From a virus, in IMG/VR virus record IMGVR_UViG_3300030380_005539, positions 63,060-127,027 of that record: a DNA stretch of 63,968 nucleotides, one strand, 5' to 3'. A model generated the notes under the pieces. It did no database searches and was not told the origin of the DNA. It was given only the letters and a program-made list of their open reading frames with translations. The position numbers and the translations under genes were made by a program. Shown piece by piece: positions 53,008 to 61,096 of this stretch. The stretch's first letter is position 1. The number at the start of each line of letters is the position of its first letter.

Positions 53008-53793
53008 ATGGAGCAAAATATACAAAATTCTTTAGATCCTAATTATGTACCTGAAGATTTAAGAACACCTTTCGATGTGTTAGATTTACCATCACAGGGA
53101 TTATTATACGATAATAAATTAAAACAAGTTAAAGTAGAATATTTAACTGCAATGGATGAAAATATTCTTAGTTCACCTAATTTGAGTGCAAAACCAGATG
53201 TGATGATTGATTTACTTATTAAAAGAAAGGTAAAAGATTTAAATATGGATGTTAGTGAATTGTTAGAAGGAGATAGAATGGCTATTCTAATATTTTTACG
53301 TTCTACCGCTTTTGGTGAGAAATATACCCAATTAGTTTGGGATGAAAATAGTGGTGATTATGTAGAAGGTGAGATAGATTTAAGTCAGTTAAAACAAAAA
53401 AAATTAATGATTAAACCAGATGTTAATGGTGAGATAGATTTTAAATTACCTAAATCTGGAAAATTAATTAAGTTTAAATTTTTAACATCTAAAGAAGAAC
53501 AAGAAATTGATATTGCAGACAAAAGTCAGATGAAAAGAAGTAAAGAAAAAGTTTCTCAAAAAATAACACTTAGGTTGGAGAAATGTGTTACCGAAATTGA
53601 TGGTGAGAGAGATAAAATAATAATTTCAAATATCTTAAAAAAGATACCACTTATTGATTCTAGATCATTACGAAAGTATATTGATGATAATGAACCAGGT
53701 ATTGATTTTAATACAAACGCACGGATTCAGGGGGGAGAATCCGTTAGTTGCTTTCTTAGATTCGGACCGAATTTTTTATGGCCTAAACTCTGA
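53008..53793 (+). CDS. gp26-like baseplate-hub / tail-assembly chaperone protein
   Basis: This 261-residue protein has an N-terminal PFDVLDLPSQGLLYDNKLKQ segment, then EYLTAMDENILSSPN and MIDLLIKRKV, the order of T4 gp26-type proteins ('LPSxGxxY ... V.v...T..EE'). KIPLIDSRSLRKYIDDNEPG and the end FGPNFLWPKL (family pattern F-F-W-P) complete it. The stop TGA at 53791-53793 follows CTC, and the +1 frame continues directly into a gp51-like tail (EYLLHLHKEISYLVKTG). This chaperone-plus-shifted-extension layout just before a tape-measure gene is common in tailed phages. It probably helps assemble the hub or tape measure. Confidence 0.75.
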   Translation: MEQNIQNSLDPNYVPEDLRTPFDVLDLPSQGLLYDNKLKQVKVEYLTAMDENILSSPNLSAKPDVMIDLLIKRKVKDLNMDVSELLEGDRMAILIFLRSTAFGEKYTQLVWDENSGDYVEGEIDLSQLKQKKLMIKPDVNGEIDFKLPKSGKLIKFKFLTSKEEQEIDIADKSQMKRSKEKVSQKITLRLEKCVTEIDGERDKIIISNILKKIPLIDSRSLRKYIDDNEPGIDFNTNARIQGGESVSCFLRFGPNFLWPKL

Positions 53794-53926
53794 ATACCTA
53801 CTACACTTACATAAAGAAATATCTTATTTAGTAAAAACAGGTCAGTTTTCATATAGTGATATAATGATAATGCCTACTTATAGTAGAAGAATATTTATTG
53901 GTAATCTTACTAAGAAAGAAGAATAA
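53654..53926 (+). CDS. gp51-like overlapping frame, probable +1 frameshift extension
   Basis: The +1 frame overlaps the end of the gp26-like gene by 140 bases and is open to 53926. Only the part from about 53780 looks like a real protein: SEYLLHLHKEISYLVKTGQF then SYSDIMIMPTYSRRIFIGNL, which follows the pattern 'E.IF.LvY.G.GgFt..dvy.MP.wlRr.Y' of small T4-like hub-assembly proteins. The ORF start (TTG 53654, or ATG 53684) gives an unnatural N-terminus, so independent initiation is less likely than a shift at CTC-TGA (53788-53793) or at the T run at 53772-53777. The true separate product, if any, remains open. Confidence 0.55.
   Translation: MILDHYESILMIMNQVLILIQTHGFRGENPLVAFLDSDRIFYGLNSEYLLHLHKEISYLVKTGQFSYSDIMIMPTYSRRIFIGNLTKKEE
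53788..53793 (+). other. Candidate +1 programmed frameshift site CTC-TGA
   Basis: The zero-frame stop TGA is preceded by CTC. Slipping one base forward gives GAA-TAC-CTA and a fused product ending in the conserved gp51-like tail. The layout is like the release-factor-2 shift site (CTT-TGA), though no Shine-Dalgarno-like stimulator is placed next to it. Confidence 0.45.
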
Positions 53927-53940
53927 TTTAATTTTTCTTA

Positions 53941-53948
53941 ATATTTAT
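53941..53948 (+). promoter_or_regulatory. ATATTTAT upstream element
   Basis: Followed by ATAAAAA, 14 bases before the ATG at 53963. Confidence 0.5.
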
Positions 53949-53962
53949 ATAAAAATCGCACT

Positions 53963-55168
53963 ATGAAAAATATTGAATATTTTAATAATATTATTAAAGA
54001 AGTTATTATTGATATAGATAACTTAATAGTTGAGCAGAGTGTTAGTGTTTCTGGTTATGATGCTTTAGGTGATAGAAGTGTTAGTGATGCTGATAAAATT
54101 CAAACTATTATAGATGTTCAAAATCAAAAACCACCACAAAATCCTATAAAAATAGAAGAAATTTATAAAGATATGTCTAATGGGAAATGGCCGGATGGGT
54201 TTCCTAGTCAATCTGAATTGGAACAACATTTTCAAAATACTACAAATACTACCTATACTATTGAAGATGGTAAATATAAAGGTAAACAACTTACTTCAGG
54301 TGTTTATGATGCTTTAAGAATCAGTAGAGGTATAAAAAGTGCTAAGTCTAGAGTAAGGTCAGGACAAAAAAAGAAAGGTAAAGGACATGCTTCTGTGTGT
54401 TATTGTGTTAGATTTGCCAGACAATTTTTAACTGATCCAGATGATCTTGTAGAGGAAGAGAATAAATGTCCACAAGGAAATAAAAGCGCATGTATGAAAA
54501 AATGGGAAGATGATTTAAACGCGTGGTTGCCAGCACAAAATGAATATACTAAAAATTTAACTGAAGAATATAGACTAGATTGTATTTCAAGATATAAAAA
54601 TGAAATGTTTGATTTAGATACTAGAAATTTATACGTTCATAATAATCCTAATATAACCAATACTCCTTATTGTGAAAAATGGGATAATGATATTAAAGAC
54701 CTTTTTGATGGTATAGAATCAGATCTTTCAGGTTTACTAAGTAAATTTTTTAGGGTAAAAAATCAAAAACAATTAAAAGTTAACGCTAATAAAGGTTCTG
54801 TTTCTGATAAATTAATAGTTTATAGTAATATAACAATAAAATATGAAAATAGACCTACGGATTATAATGATAGTGGTGCAGGAGTTCCTCCTAGAGAAAA
54901 TAACACCACTTTCCCTACTTGTGTAGCTAATTCAAGTAATATTAAAAAAGGTGATGAGGTTAAATATGAGGTAATGACTGCAAGTCCATTAAATAAAGGT
55001 AAAACCGTGCAATTAAAAGATCCTGATGGAAAATATTTATTAATTACTTTTTCTAGTACAGAAAGAGGTGAGAACCAAAATGGGAATTTAAAATTTTGCG
55101 ATTCCAATGGTAAACCCGTATGTTCACAAATAGGTTGGAATGGTAAGATAACAAGACTAGAAATGTAA
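53963..55168 (+). CDS. Putative packaged protein with leader (401 aa)
   Basis: Residues 1-24 (with EVIIDIDNLIVE at the end) form a hydrophobic/acidic leader ending I-V-E before Gln25, so the mature chain would begin QSVSVSGYDALG. The body has a basic stretch (RVRSGQKKKGKGHASVCYCV), a Cys-rich centre with charged helices, and a beta-rich C-terminus (GKTVQLKDPDGKYLLITFSS ... IGWNGKITRLEM). No enzyme motif is recognised. It is inserted between the chaperone pair and the tape measure, where other phages rarely carry a gene. A packaged role is inferred from the leader. Confidence 0.58.
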   Translation: MKNIEYFNNIIKEVIIDIDNLIVEQSVSVSGYDALGDRSVSDADKIQTIIDVQNQKPPQNPIKIEEIYKDMSNGKWPDGFPSQSELEQHFQNTTNTTYTIEDGKYKGKQLTSGVYDALRISRGIKSAKSRVRSGQKKKGKGHASVCYCVRFARQFLTDPDDLVEEENKCPQGNKSACMKKWEDDLNAWLPAQNEYTKNLTEEYRLDCISRYKNEMFDLDTRNLYVHNNPNITNTPYCEKWDNDIKDLFDGIESDLSGLLSKFFRVKNQKQLKVNANKGSVSDKLIVYSNITIKYENRPTDYNDSGAGVPPRENNTTFPTCVANSSNIKKGDEVKYEVMTASPLNKGKTVQLKDPDGKYLLITFSSTERGENQNGNLKFCDSNGKPVCSQIGWNGKITRLEM

Positions 55169-55174
55169 TGAACT

Positions 55175-57091
55175 ATGGCAGGAGAATTCACACCAGGTAG
55201 TGATGATTGGTTTAAAGAAAAACTAAAAAATCAAAAAGAATTAATTCGTGAAAGTAAAAATTGGCGAGACAGTTTAGATGGTATTAGTAGAGATGAACGT
55301 AAGGCAGAATTAGAGGGTATAAAACAAAAAAAGGAAGCTTTAAGTAAACTTACTCTTGAAACTGAGGAACAAAAAAAAAATGCAGAAGAACTACTTAAGA
55401 TTTATGAAAAACAAGAAAAAATATATAAATCTCAATACGAAGTTACTGGTAGAATTACACAAGAAGTTAAGGTTACGTATAGACAATTTCAAAACTTTTT
55501 AACCACTAGTGCCGATCAATATAATTACGCACAAAAAATTGCCAAAGAATATTTAATGGTTTCTAGAAATATTGGTGCAGGTGCAGCACATCAAGAAAGA
55601 TTAACTAGAACATTTAAAGATACTTTACCAGAAGTTGAACAAATGGGTGGTAGTATGGAAGATATTACTAATATGATGGAAACTATGGCAGATGAATCAG
55701 GTAGAATGAAAATTTTAGATAATGAAGATGTCATTAACATTGAAAAAATATCTAGAGGTGTTAATTTAAGTGCTTCTGAAACTGCAAAAATGGCAGAAAT
55801 GTTTGACTTAATGGGTATTTCTACAAACGCAATGACTAAAGGATTAGAAGATGTTTTTAAAGAATCTCAAAAATTAGGGTTAAATGCATCAAAAGTAGTA
55901 AAACAACTATCAAGTAATATGAAATCTATCCAATCATATTCATTTGCTAGTGGTGTAAGAGGTATGACTGAAATGGCTAAACAAGCGGTTAAAATGAGGA
56001 TTGATGTTTCTGATGTATTACAAATGGCAGATAAATTCTATCAACCAGAAGCGGCGATTGAAGCAGCAGCTAACTTACAGATGTTGGGTGGAGATATAGC
56101 AAAAGCATTTGGTGATCCTTTTGAGACTATGTATATGGCTCGTAATAAACCAGAAGAATTAGCGAATAAATTGGAAGACATGACTAAAAACATGTTACAA
56201 TTTAACGAAGAAAGTGGTAGATACGAATTACCCGCAGAAGCTAGAATGCAATTAAAAGCGGCAGGTGATCAATTGGGTATCAATACAGAGAAAATGGTTG
56301 AAATGGCTAGACAATCTAGTAAAATTAACGACCTTAAAATGAAGTTTACGGCTATTGGTGATAATGAAATGAAAGAAAACTTAGCATCTTTAGCTAAATT
56401 TTCAGAAGAAAAAGGAGAATTTGTTATCCAACACAACGGTGAAGAATTAGGATTAGATGAAGTTAACGAATCTATGGTTGATGAGATAATGGAAGCTAAT
56501 GCAAATGAAGGTAAAACAGATAGTGATTTATTTAAAAATATTGCAATAAACACTCAAACTATGAGTGAACAATTGCAGAGTTTAAAAGAAAGTGGTAAAG
56601 CTGCAATTGCAGGTGGTACAGATTTATATGAGATAACTGCAGAAAATATGAAAAAGACTTTAGTAACACCTATGAAAAATACTATGGATGTTGCCGTAAA
56701 ACAATTTCAAGAAGCGTTTAAACCAGGTGCTTTATTTGAATCAGATGAATGGACTAATGCTACTAATGAATTTGGAGAAACTATGGGTAAAATGGGTGAT
56801 GAATTAAATGATTTCATTAATAATTTACCAAAAATACCAACAAATACCGGTCCCGGTAACACCAACAATACAGGTGACCCTAATAGCGGTCCAGGTAATA
56901 CAGGAAATCCTACTGCGTCAGTAACTAAAAATCAAAATATTAATTTAGATGTTGCAATAAATGGGTCTGGAACATTTACACCTGCACAACTGCAAATGAT
57001 TCAGGATGAAATTACACGAAAAATTGTGAATGGGATAGAAATAAAAACAGATGGAACTGATATTGAGGTAGTAATTAATAATATAACTTAA
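55175..57091 (+). CDS. Tail tape-measure protein
   Basis: This is a 638-residue, almost wholly helical protein: a long coiled-coil N-terminus (ELEGIKQKKEALSKLTLETE), repeated amphipathic helices, and the segment DKFYQPEAAIEAAANLQMLG followed by GDIAKAFGDP, typical of tape-measure proteins of this phage group. The C-terminal region has a Pro/Gly/Asn/Thr linker and a short beta domain. At about 0.15 nm per residue it predicts a tail near 95 nm, close to T4 (gp29, 590 aa). It sets tail length and usually exits first at infection. It follows the chaperone genes, as expected. Confidence 0.85.
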   Translation: MAGEFTPGSDDWFKEKLKNQKELIRESKNWRDSLDGISRDERKAELEGIKQKKEALSKLTLETEEQKKNAEELLKIYEKQEKIYKSQYEVTGRITQEVKVTYRQFQNFLTTSADQYNYAQKIAKEYLMVSRNIGAGAAHQERLTRTFKDTLPEVEQMGGSMEDITNMMETMADESGRMKILDNEDVINIEKISRGVNLSASETAKMAEMFDLMGISTNAMTKGLEDVFKESQKLGLNASKVVKQLSSNMKSIQSYSFASGVRGMTEMAKQAVKMRIDVSDVLQMADKFYQPEAAIEAAANLQMLGGDIAKAFGDPFETMYMARNKPEELANKLEDMTKNMLQFNEESGRYELPAEARMQLKAAGDQLGINTEKMVEMARQSSKINDLKMKFTAIGDNEMKENLASLAKFSEEKGEFVIQHNGEELGLDEVNESMVDEIMEANANEGKTDSDLFKNIAINTQTMSEQLQSLKESGKAAIAGGTDLYEITAENMKKTLVTPMKNTMDVAVKQFQEAFKPGALFESDEWTNATNEFGETMGKMGDELNDFINNLPKIPTNTGPGNTNNTGDPNSGPGNTGNPTASVTKNQNINLDVAINGSGTFTPAQLQMIQDEITRKIVNGIEIKTDGTDIEVVINNIT

Positions 57092-57110
57092 AAAAAATTT
57101 GTTTCTACTA

Positions 57111-57141
57111 TTGACTTTTTAAAATTATTTTCTTATATTTG
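57111..57141 (+). promoter_or_regulatory. Bacteroidota-type promoter
   Basis: TTG at 57111-57113 and a perfect TATATTTG at 57134-57141 are spaced by 20 bases. It sits 149 bases before the next start codon (57290), so the transcript would carry a long, nearly pure A/T leader; an unannotated small RNA is an alternative. Confidence 0.6.
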
Positions 57142-57266
57142 ACCAGAAATAGACCTTAAAAATTATAAATAATTATTAAAACTAGAATAAATATAATAAA
57201 TAAACTAGTAATAATCTATTAATTATATATAATATATAATTTTATCTCCTGAAATTTAGCCTTTAA

Positions 57267-57274
57267 ATATTTAT
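57267..57274 (+). promoter_or_regulatory. ATATTTAT upstream element
   Basis: Located 15 bases before the ATG at 57290; followed by ATATAAA. Confidence 0.5.
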
Positions 57275-57289
57275 ATATAAAGAATATTT

Positions 57290-60200
57290 ATGTCAGGCAT
57301 TTTAAATCAAACATTATATACTACTAATTTTGGTGTGTTAAGCACTGAAGATTTACGAGATATATTATTAAGTAAAAATTTACCTCCACCAACTAATAGA
57401 ACTTTAGTTGAAGGGGGTTTAACCTCTAAACTTGATGATATAGGTAATATTGTAAAAGTACCTGTTAATGGTGTACAAAGTGAAAATACTGTTATTTCTT
57501 ATAACGAAGATGAAAATATCATTACGGAAGGAGAAAATTTCAGAGACACTCAAAACGTAAATAATAACAGATATATTCCGCCGACAGATGGTTATGAGGA
57601 ATTTAGTGTTGTAATACCTTCTGAACCTTATTTCGATTCTTCAGTGAAAGATAGAATTCCATACCCTTTATTTTCTAATACTGAAAGTTTTACTTTATTA
57701 AGTAGAGGAGATTCTCCTTATGTTACTTTTCCATTTGATGTTATAGACAAAATGTCAACACTAAATTATAACAATGAATCATCTTTAGGTATTATAGGTG
57801 CTGGAGAATTAAAAACTAACGTTATTAGTAAAGTTTCTCAAATACAAAATAAAATGTCTAGTGATTTAATTAAATTTGCTATAACATATTTTCAACCACC
57901 TGAAGATGAAGCAACTGATTTTGAAGATAGAATGAGAGGAGAACCTTCAAACGGAGGAATTCTACCTGATGAATCGATAGGTTGGCAAGAATATAATAGA
58001 CAATTAAAAAGTAATAAAGGGGGTAAGAGTAATGATAAAAATCAGAGTTCTCCTGTTATATCTACAGAACAAAGAAGTAATTCTTTAATTAGTAATACAG
58101 GTATCAATCAAACAACGTTTTTATTTAATGCTTTAGGTTTAAATTTATATGTACCAAATTATACAGACAGAAGATTATCATCAACATCTGATGGTGGTAC
58201 ATCTAGTAGATATTATATAGGTAGTGAAAGAACTACTAATAGAGGTAGTAAAATAATGACTACTTTTACTTCTGAAGATTTTAATGGTGCAGATGGTATT
58301 AATTCAGAACAAGTAGGACAGACTACAGTTGGTAGGAATTATTATTGGGAATTTAAAGATAGTAATAATTTTAATAATAAAACTTTATTATCGGAGACAC
58401 AAAATTTAGTAAATAACTTTTCTGATGATGTGTACATAGATCAAACTAAAAAGTTTTTTAAAGATAGAGTAAAAGGTAGATTAATTAGTAGAGGTAATGC
58501 TATAAGTAGTGAATCTTTTGAATCTGCAATTAAAAACGGTAAATTTTGTAGGGTATGGACACCAAATAATCCTTATAAATATAGTAATGCAATTAGAAAA
58601 AGTGGTTTATTTAGTTCAGATAGTAAAAATAAACCAGGTTTTTCTGTTACATCTGATAATGCATCTTTAAGTGTATTACAAAGTAACGGTTTTCCTAAGA
58701 CACATTCTACAGAAATAGATAGAACAACATCTTTTAAAAAGTATATGTTATCTATTGAAAATTTAGCGTGGGCAGATAATTTAGCAGATTTAACATTAGA
58801 TGAAATTGGACCTGGCGATCCATTAAGTAGAAATAAAGGTAGAATTATGTGGTTTCCTCCATATGATTTAGGATTTGATGAGAATATGAGTGCCAATTGG
58901 ACTAAAACAGATTTTATAGGTAGAGGTGAACCTGTATATACATATAATAATTCTACTCGTAGCGGACAGTTAAAATTTAAGGTATTGGTTGACCACCCTA
59001 AAGTAATAAATGCATATAGAGGTAGAAGAACAAATGAAATAGAAAGATTTTTTGCTGGTTGTATATCACCACAAGAGTTTTTAGATTTATTAGATAATAG
59101 CCAAGGTGTTAGTCAAAATACTAAAAACGAAATAGAAAAAAAATTAAATATACAAAAACAACAATCTACTGCGTCTAACTATAGTGCTAGTGAAAAATAC
59201 GTATTAAAATTTGATAAAAATAGTGACACAGGTGTAAGTATCGATGCGGCATCTATAACAGAATTTTTAAATATTCAAAAAAATAGTGATAAAACAGTAA
59301 AAATTAATATCAATGGTTTTGCATCTAAAGATGAAACTAATGCAACTACGTTGGCTAGTAAAAGGGCTACTGACATCAAAGCACAAGTAGAATCGGTAGT
59401 AAACTCAATAAGTAATGTAAATTCTACTACTGTTGTAAAATCTAGTGTTATTGACATAAGTGGTGATGAGAATAGTAGGAGAGTAGACATTAAAATAAGT
59501 TATGATGCGGTTAATGATAATACCGCACAACACCAACAAACTGATATGAATAGTAATTTAGTTTCTCTACCTTTAGATTCACAAATAGTAGATAATTTAA
59601 GAATTGATGAAACAAGATATTTTGATTTCATAGGGGAGGAATATCCTGAGTATTTTGAAACTATTTCAGAAAAAATTAAATATTTTCATCCAGGATTCCA
59701 CTCAACTACGCCAGAAGGTTTAAACACAAGATTAACATTTTTACAACAATGTTTAAGACAGGGACCTAGTATATATGATAAAGCTAACTCTACTGGTATA
59801 AAAGCGCAAAACTTAGCTTTTGGTAGACCACCTATATGTATTTTAAGAATAGGTGATTACATTAACACTAAAATCACAATTAATAGTTTAAGTATTACTT
59901 ATGCTACTGGTAATTCACCTCAGTGGGATTTAAATCCAGAAGGTATAGGTGTACAACCAATGATGGCAGATGTTACATTATCTATTGATATTATAGGTGG
60001 GCAATCCTTACAAGGACCTATTAGTAGATTACAAAACGCATTATCATTTAATTACTATGCAAATACAGAAATGTATGAAAGAAGAAGTGATAAATTAGAA
60101 GTTGAAGCATTTATAGGTGCTAGAATAATTGATGGTAGAAATAGTCTATTTAGCGAATTATTACCGGGTATTGCAAATATAGGTCAAAAAATAAAATTAA

Positions 60201-60754
60201 TAGGAGACTCACCTAATGCTAGTCTTAAACAAGAAGTACCTCTAAATCAGGCATCACAGAATACTGGTGAGTCACAACCTACAATACCATCTAATAGTAT
60301 TGAAATAAATATTAATCCTAATGGACAAAATGTAATAGTGGAAACACTTATAAATTCAATATTAACACCATTACCAAACCCCATAAATGTAGTTATAACT
60401 GATAGTGGTAGTGATATAGTACATATAGATGAAGTATTCACTAGTAAAAGTAATACTATAGAACTAAGTAACATACCAATATTTAGTATTGCTTTTAGTC
60501 AATCTCAAGATATTGTAGACTTTAATGGCGATATACTAGATTTACAAGCGGAATATGATTCATTATCAAACACAAGTGCATATAACATAAATAGAAAAAG
60601 TCAAATACAAACAGAGATACAAAATATAGAAAACAGTATAGATGAATTAAAAGAATCTATAATTAGTGTTAGTATAAGTGTATCATATGAAAACGATGGA
60701 GAAGAACTTCAACGTAATCAAACATTTACTATTTCAGATAATAAATTATTATAA
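57290..60754 (+). CDS. Baseplate/tail structural protein with OmpA-like domain
   Basis: This is a 1154-residue protein. Residues about 637-745 (YVLKFDKNSDTGVSIDAASI ... ININGFASKDETNATTLASKRATDIK) match the OmpA-like peptidoglycan-binding fold. After it comes a conserved-looking section with YFHPGFHSTTPEGLNTRLTF, QCLRQGPSIYD, RPPICILRIGDYINTKITIN, then WDLNPEGIGVQPMMADVTLS and GGQSLQGPISRLQNALSFNY, which I remember as a baseplate/tube-initiator type segment of Bacteroidota phages. The end carries a short coiled coil (RKSQIQTEIQNIENSIDELK). I infer a central baseplate protein that could touch the cell wall. A T4 counterpart (gp48/gp54 or hub) cannot be fixed. Confidence 0.7.
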   Translation: MSGILNQTLYTTNFGVLSTEDLRDILLSKNLPPPTNRTLVEGGLTSKLDDIGNIVKVPVNGVQSENTVISYNEDENIITEGENFRDTQNVNNNRYIPPTDGYEEFSVVIPSEPYFDSSVKDRIPYPLFSNTESFTLLSRGDSPYVTFPFDVIDKMSTLNYNNESSLGIIGAGELKTNVISKVSQIQNKMSSDLIKFAITYFQPPEDEATDFEDRMRGEPSNGGILPDESIGWQEYNRQLKSNKGGKSNDKNQSSPVISTEQRSNSLISNTGINQTTFLFNALGLNLYVPNYTDRRLSSTSDGGTSSRYYIGSERTTNRGSKIMTTFTSEDFNGADGINSEQVGQTTVGRNYYWEFKDSNNFNNKTLLSETQNLVNNFSDDVYIDQTKKFFKDRVKGRLISRGNAISSESFESAIKNGKFCRVWTPNNPYKYSNAIRKSGLFSSDSKNKPGFSVTSDNASLSVLQSNGFPKTHSTEIDRTTSFKKYMLSIENLAWADNLADLTLDEIGPGDPLSRNKGRIMWFPPYDLGFDENMSANWTKTDFIGRGEPVYTYNNSTRSGQLKFKVLVDHPKVINAYRGRRTNEIERFFAGCISPQEFLDLLDNSQGVSQNTKNEIEKKLNIQKQQSTASNYSASEKYVLKFDKNSDTGVSIDAASITEFLNIQKNSDKTVKININGFASKDETNATTLASKRATDIKAQVESVVNSISNVNSTTVVKSSVIDISGDENSRRVDIKISYDAVNDNTAQHQQTDMNSNLVSLPLDSQIVDNLRIDETRYFDFIGEEYPEYFETISEKIKYFHPGFHSTTPEGLNTRLTFLQQCLRQGPSIYDKANSTGIKAQNLAFGRPPICILRIGDYINTKITINSLSITYATGNSPQWDLNPEGIGVQPMMADVTLSIDIIGGQSLQGPISRLQNALSFNYYANTEMYERRSDKLEVEAFIGARIIDGRNSLFSELLPGIANIGQKIKLIGDSPNASLKQEVPLNQASQNTGESQPTIPSNSIEININPNGQNVIVETLINSILTPLPNPINVVITDSGSDIVHIDEVFTSKSNTIELSNIPIFSIAFSQSQDIVDFNGDILDLQAEYDSLSNTSAYNINRKSQIQTEIQNIENSIDELKESIISVSISVSYENDGEELQRNQTFTISDNKLL

Positions 60755-60759
60755 GTATT

Positions 60760-61086
60760 ATGAGTACAGAATATTATAACCGATATCAAAAATTCAACTT
60801 TAATGGTAAATACACACCGTTACCATTTATAAAAATAGAGCCTAAATCTAGTGATAAATCAGTTTTATATAGACAAACTCAAAGTAGAATGGACAAATTA
60901 AGTCAAGAATATTATGGAAACCCTTATCACGGTTGGTTAATTATGTTAGCTAATCCACAGTATGGGGGGGTAGAAGAGTCAATACCAAATAATGAAATAA
61001 TAAGAATACCTTTTCCGTTTAAAGACAGTTTACAACAATATATTTCTGAAGTACAAAAATATCAGAAATTAAACGGAACGGGTTAA
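60760..61086 (+). CDS. gp53-like baseplate wedge protein (LysM-like)
   Basis: This 108-residue protein contains SRMDKLSQEYYGNPYHGWLI, then MLANPQYGGV and a final IPNNEIIRIPFPF, the sequence plan of the LysM-like part of T4 gp53 ('RlDxLAxxyYGdpxlwWlIaxaN ... ipxGxxLrIP'). T4 gp53 (196 aa) joins wedges in the final baseplate; this version is half as long. It starts five bases after the previous gene and its stop is 10 bases before the next start, so the three are one unit. Confidence 0.75.
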   Translation: MSTEYYNRYQKFNFNGKYTPLPFIKIEPKSSDKSVLYRQTQSRMDKLSQEYYGNPYHGWLIMLANPQYGGVEESIPNNEIIRIPFPFKDSLQQYISEVQKYQKLNGTG

Positions 61087-61096
61087 ATTTTAAGTT

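Noticed and set aside
53740-53793. Use of TGA as a sense codon in the gp26-like gene
   Set aside because: Reading through TGA in frame does not give the conserved continuation; only the +1 frame does, and other genes end normally.
57092-57289. tRNA or structured RNA in the A/T-rich gap
   Set aside because: I found no cloverleaf, no GTTC-like T-loop and almost no G/C pairs; it is better explained by promoter elements.
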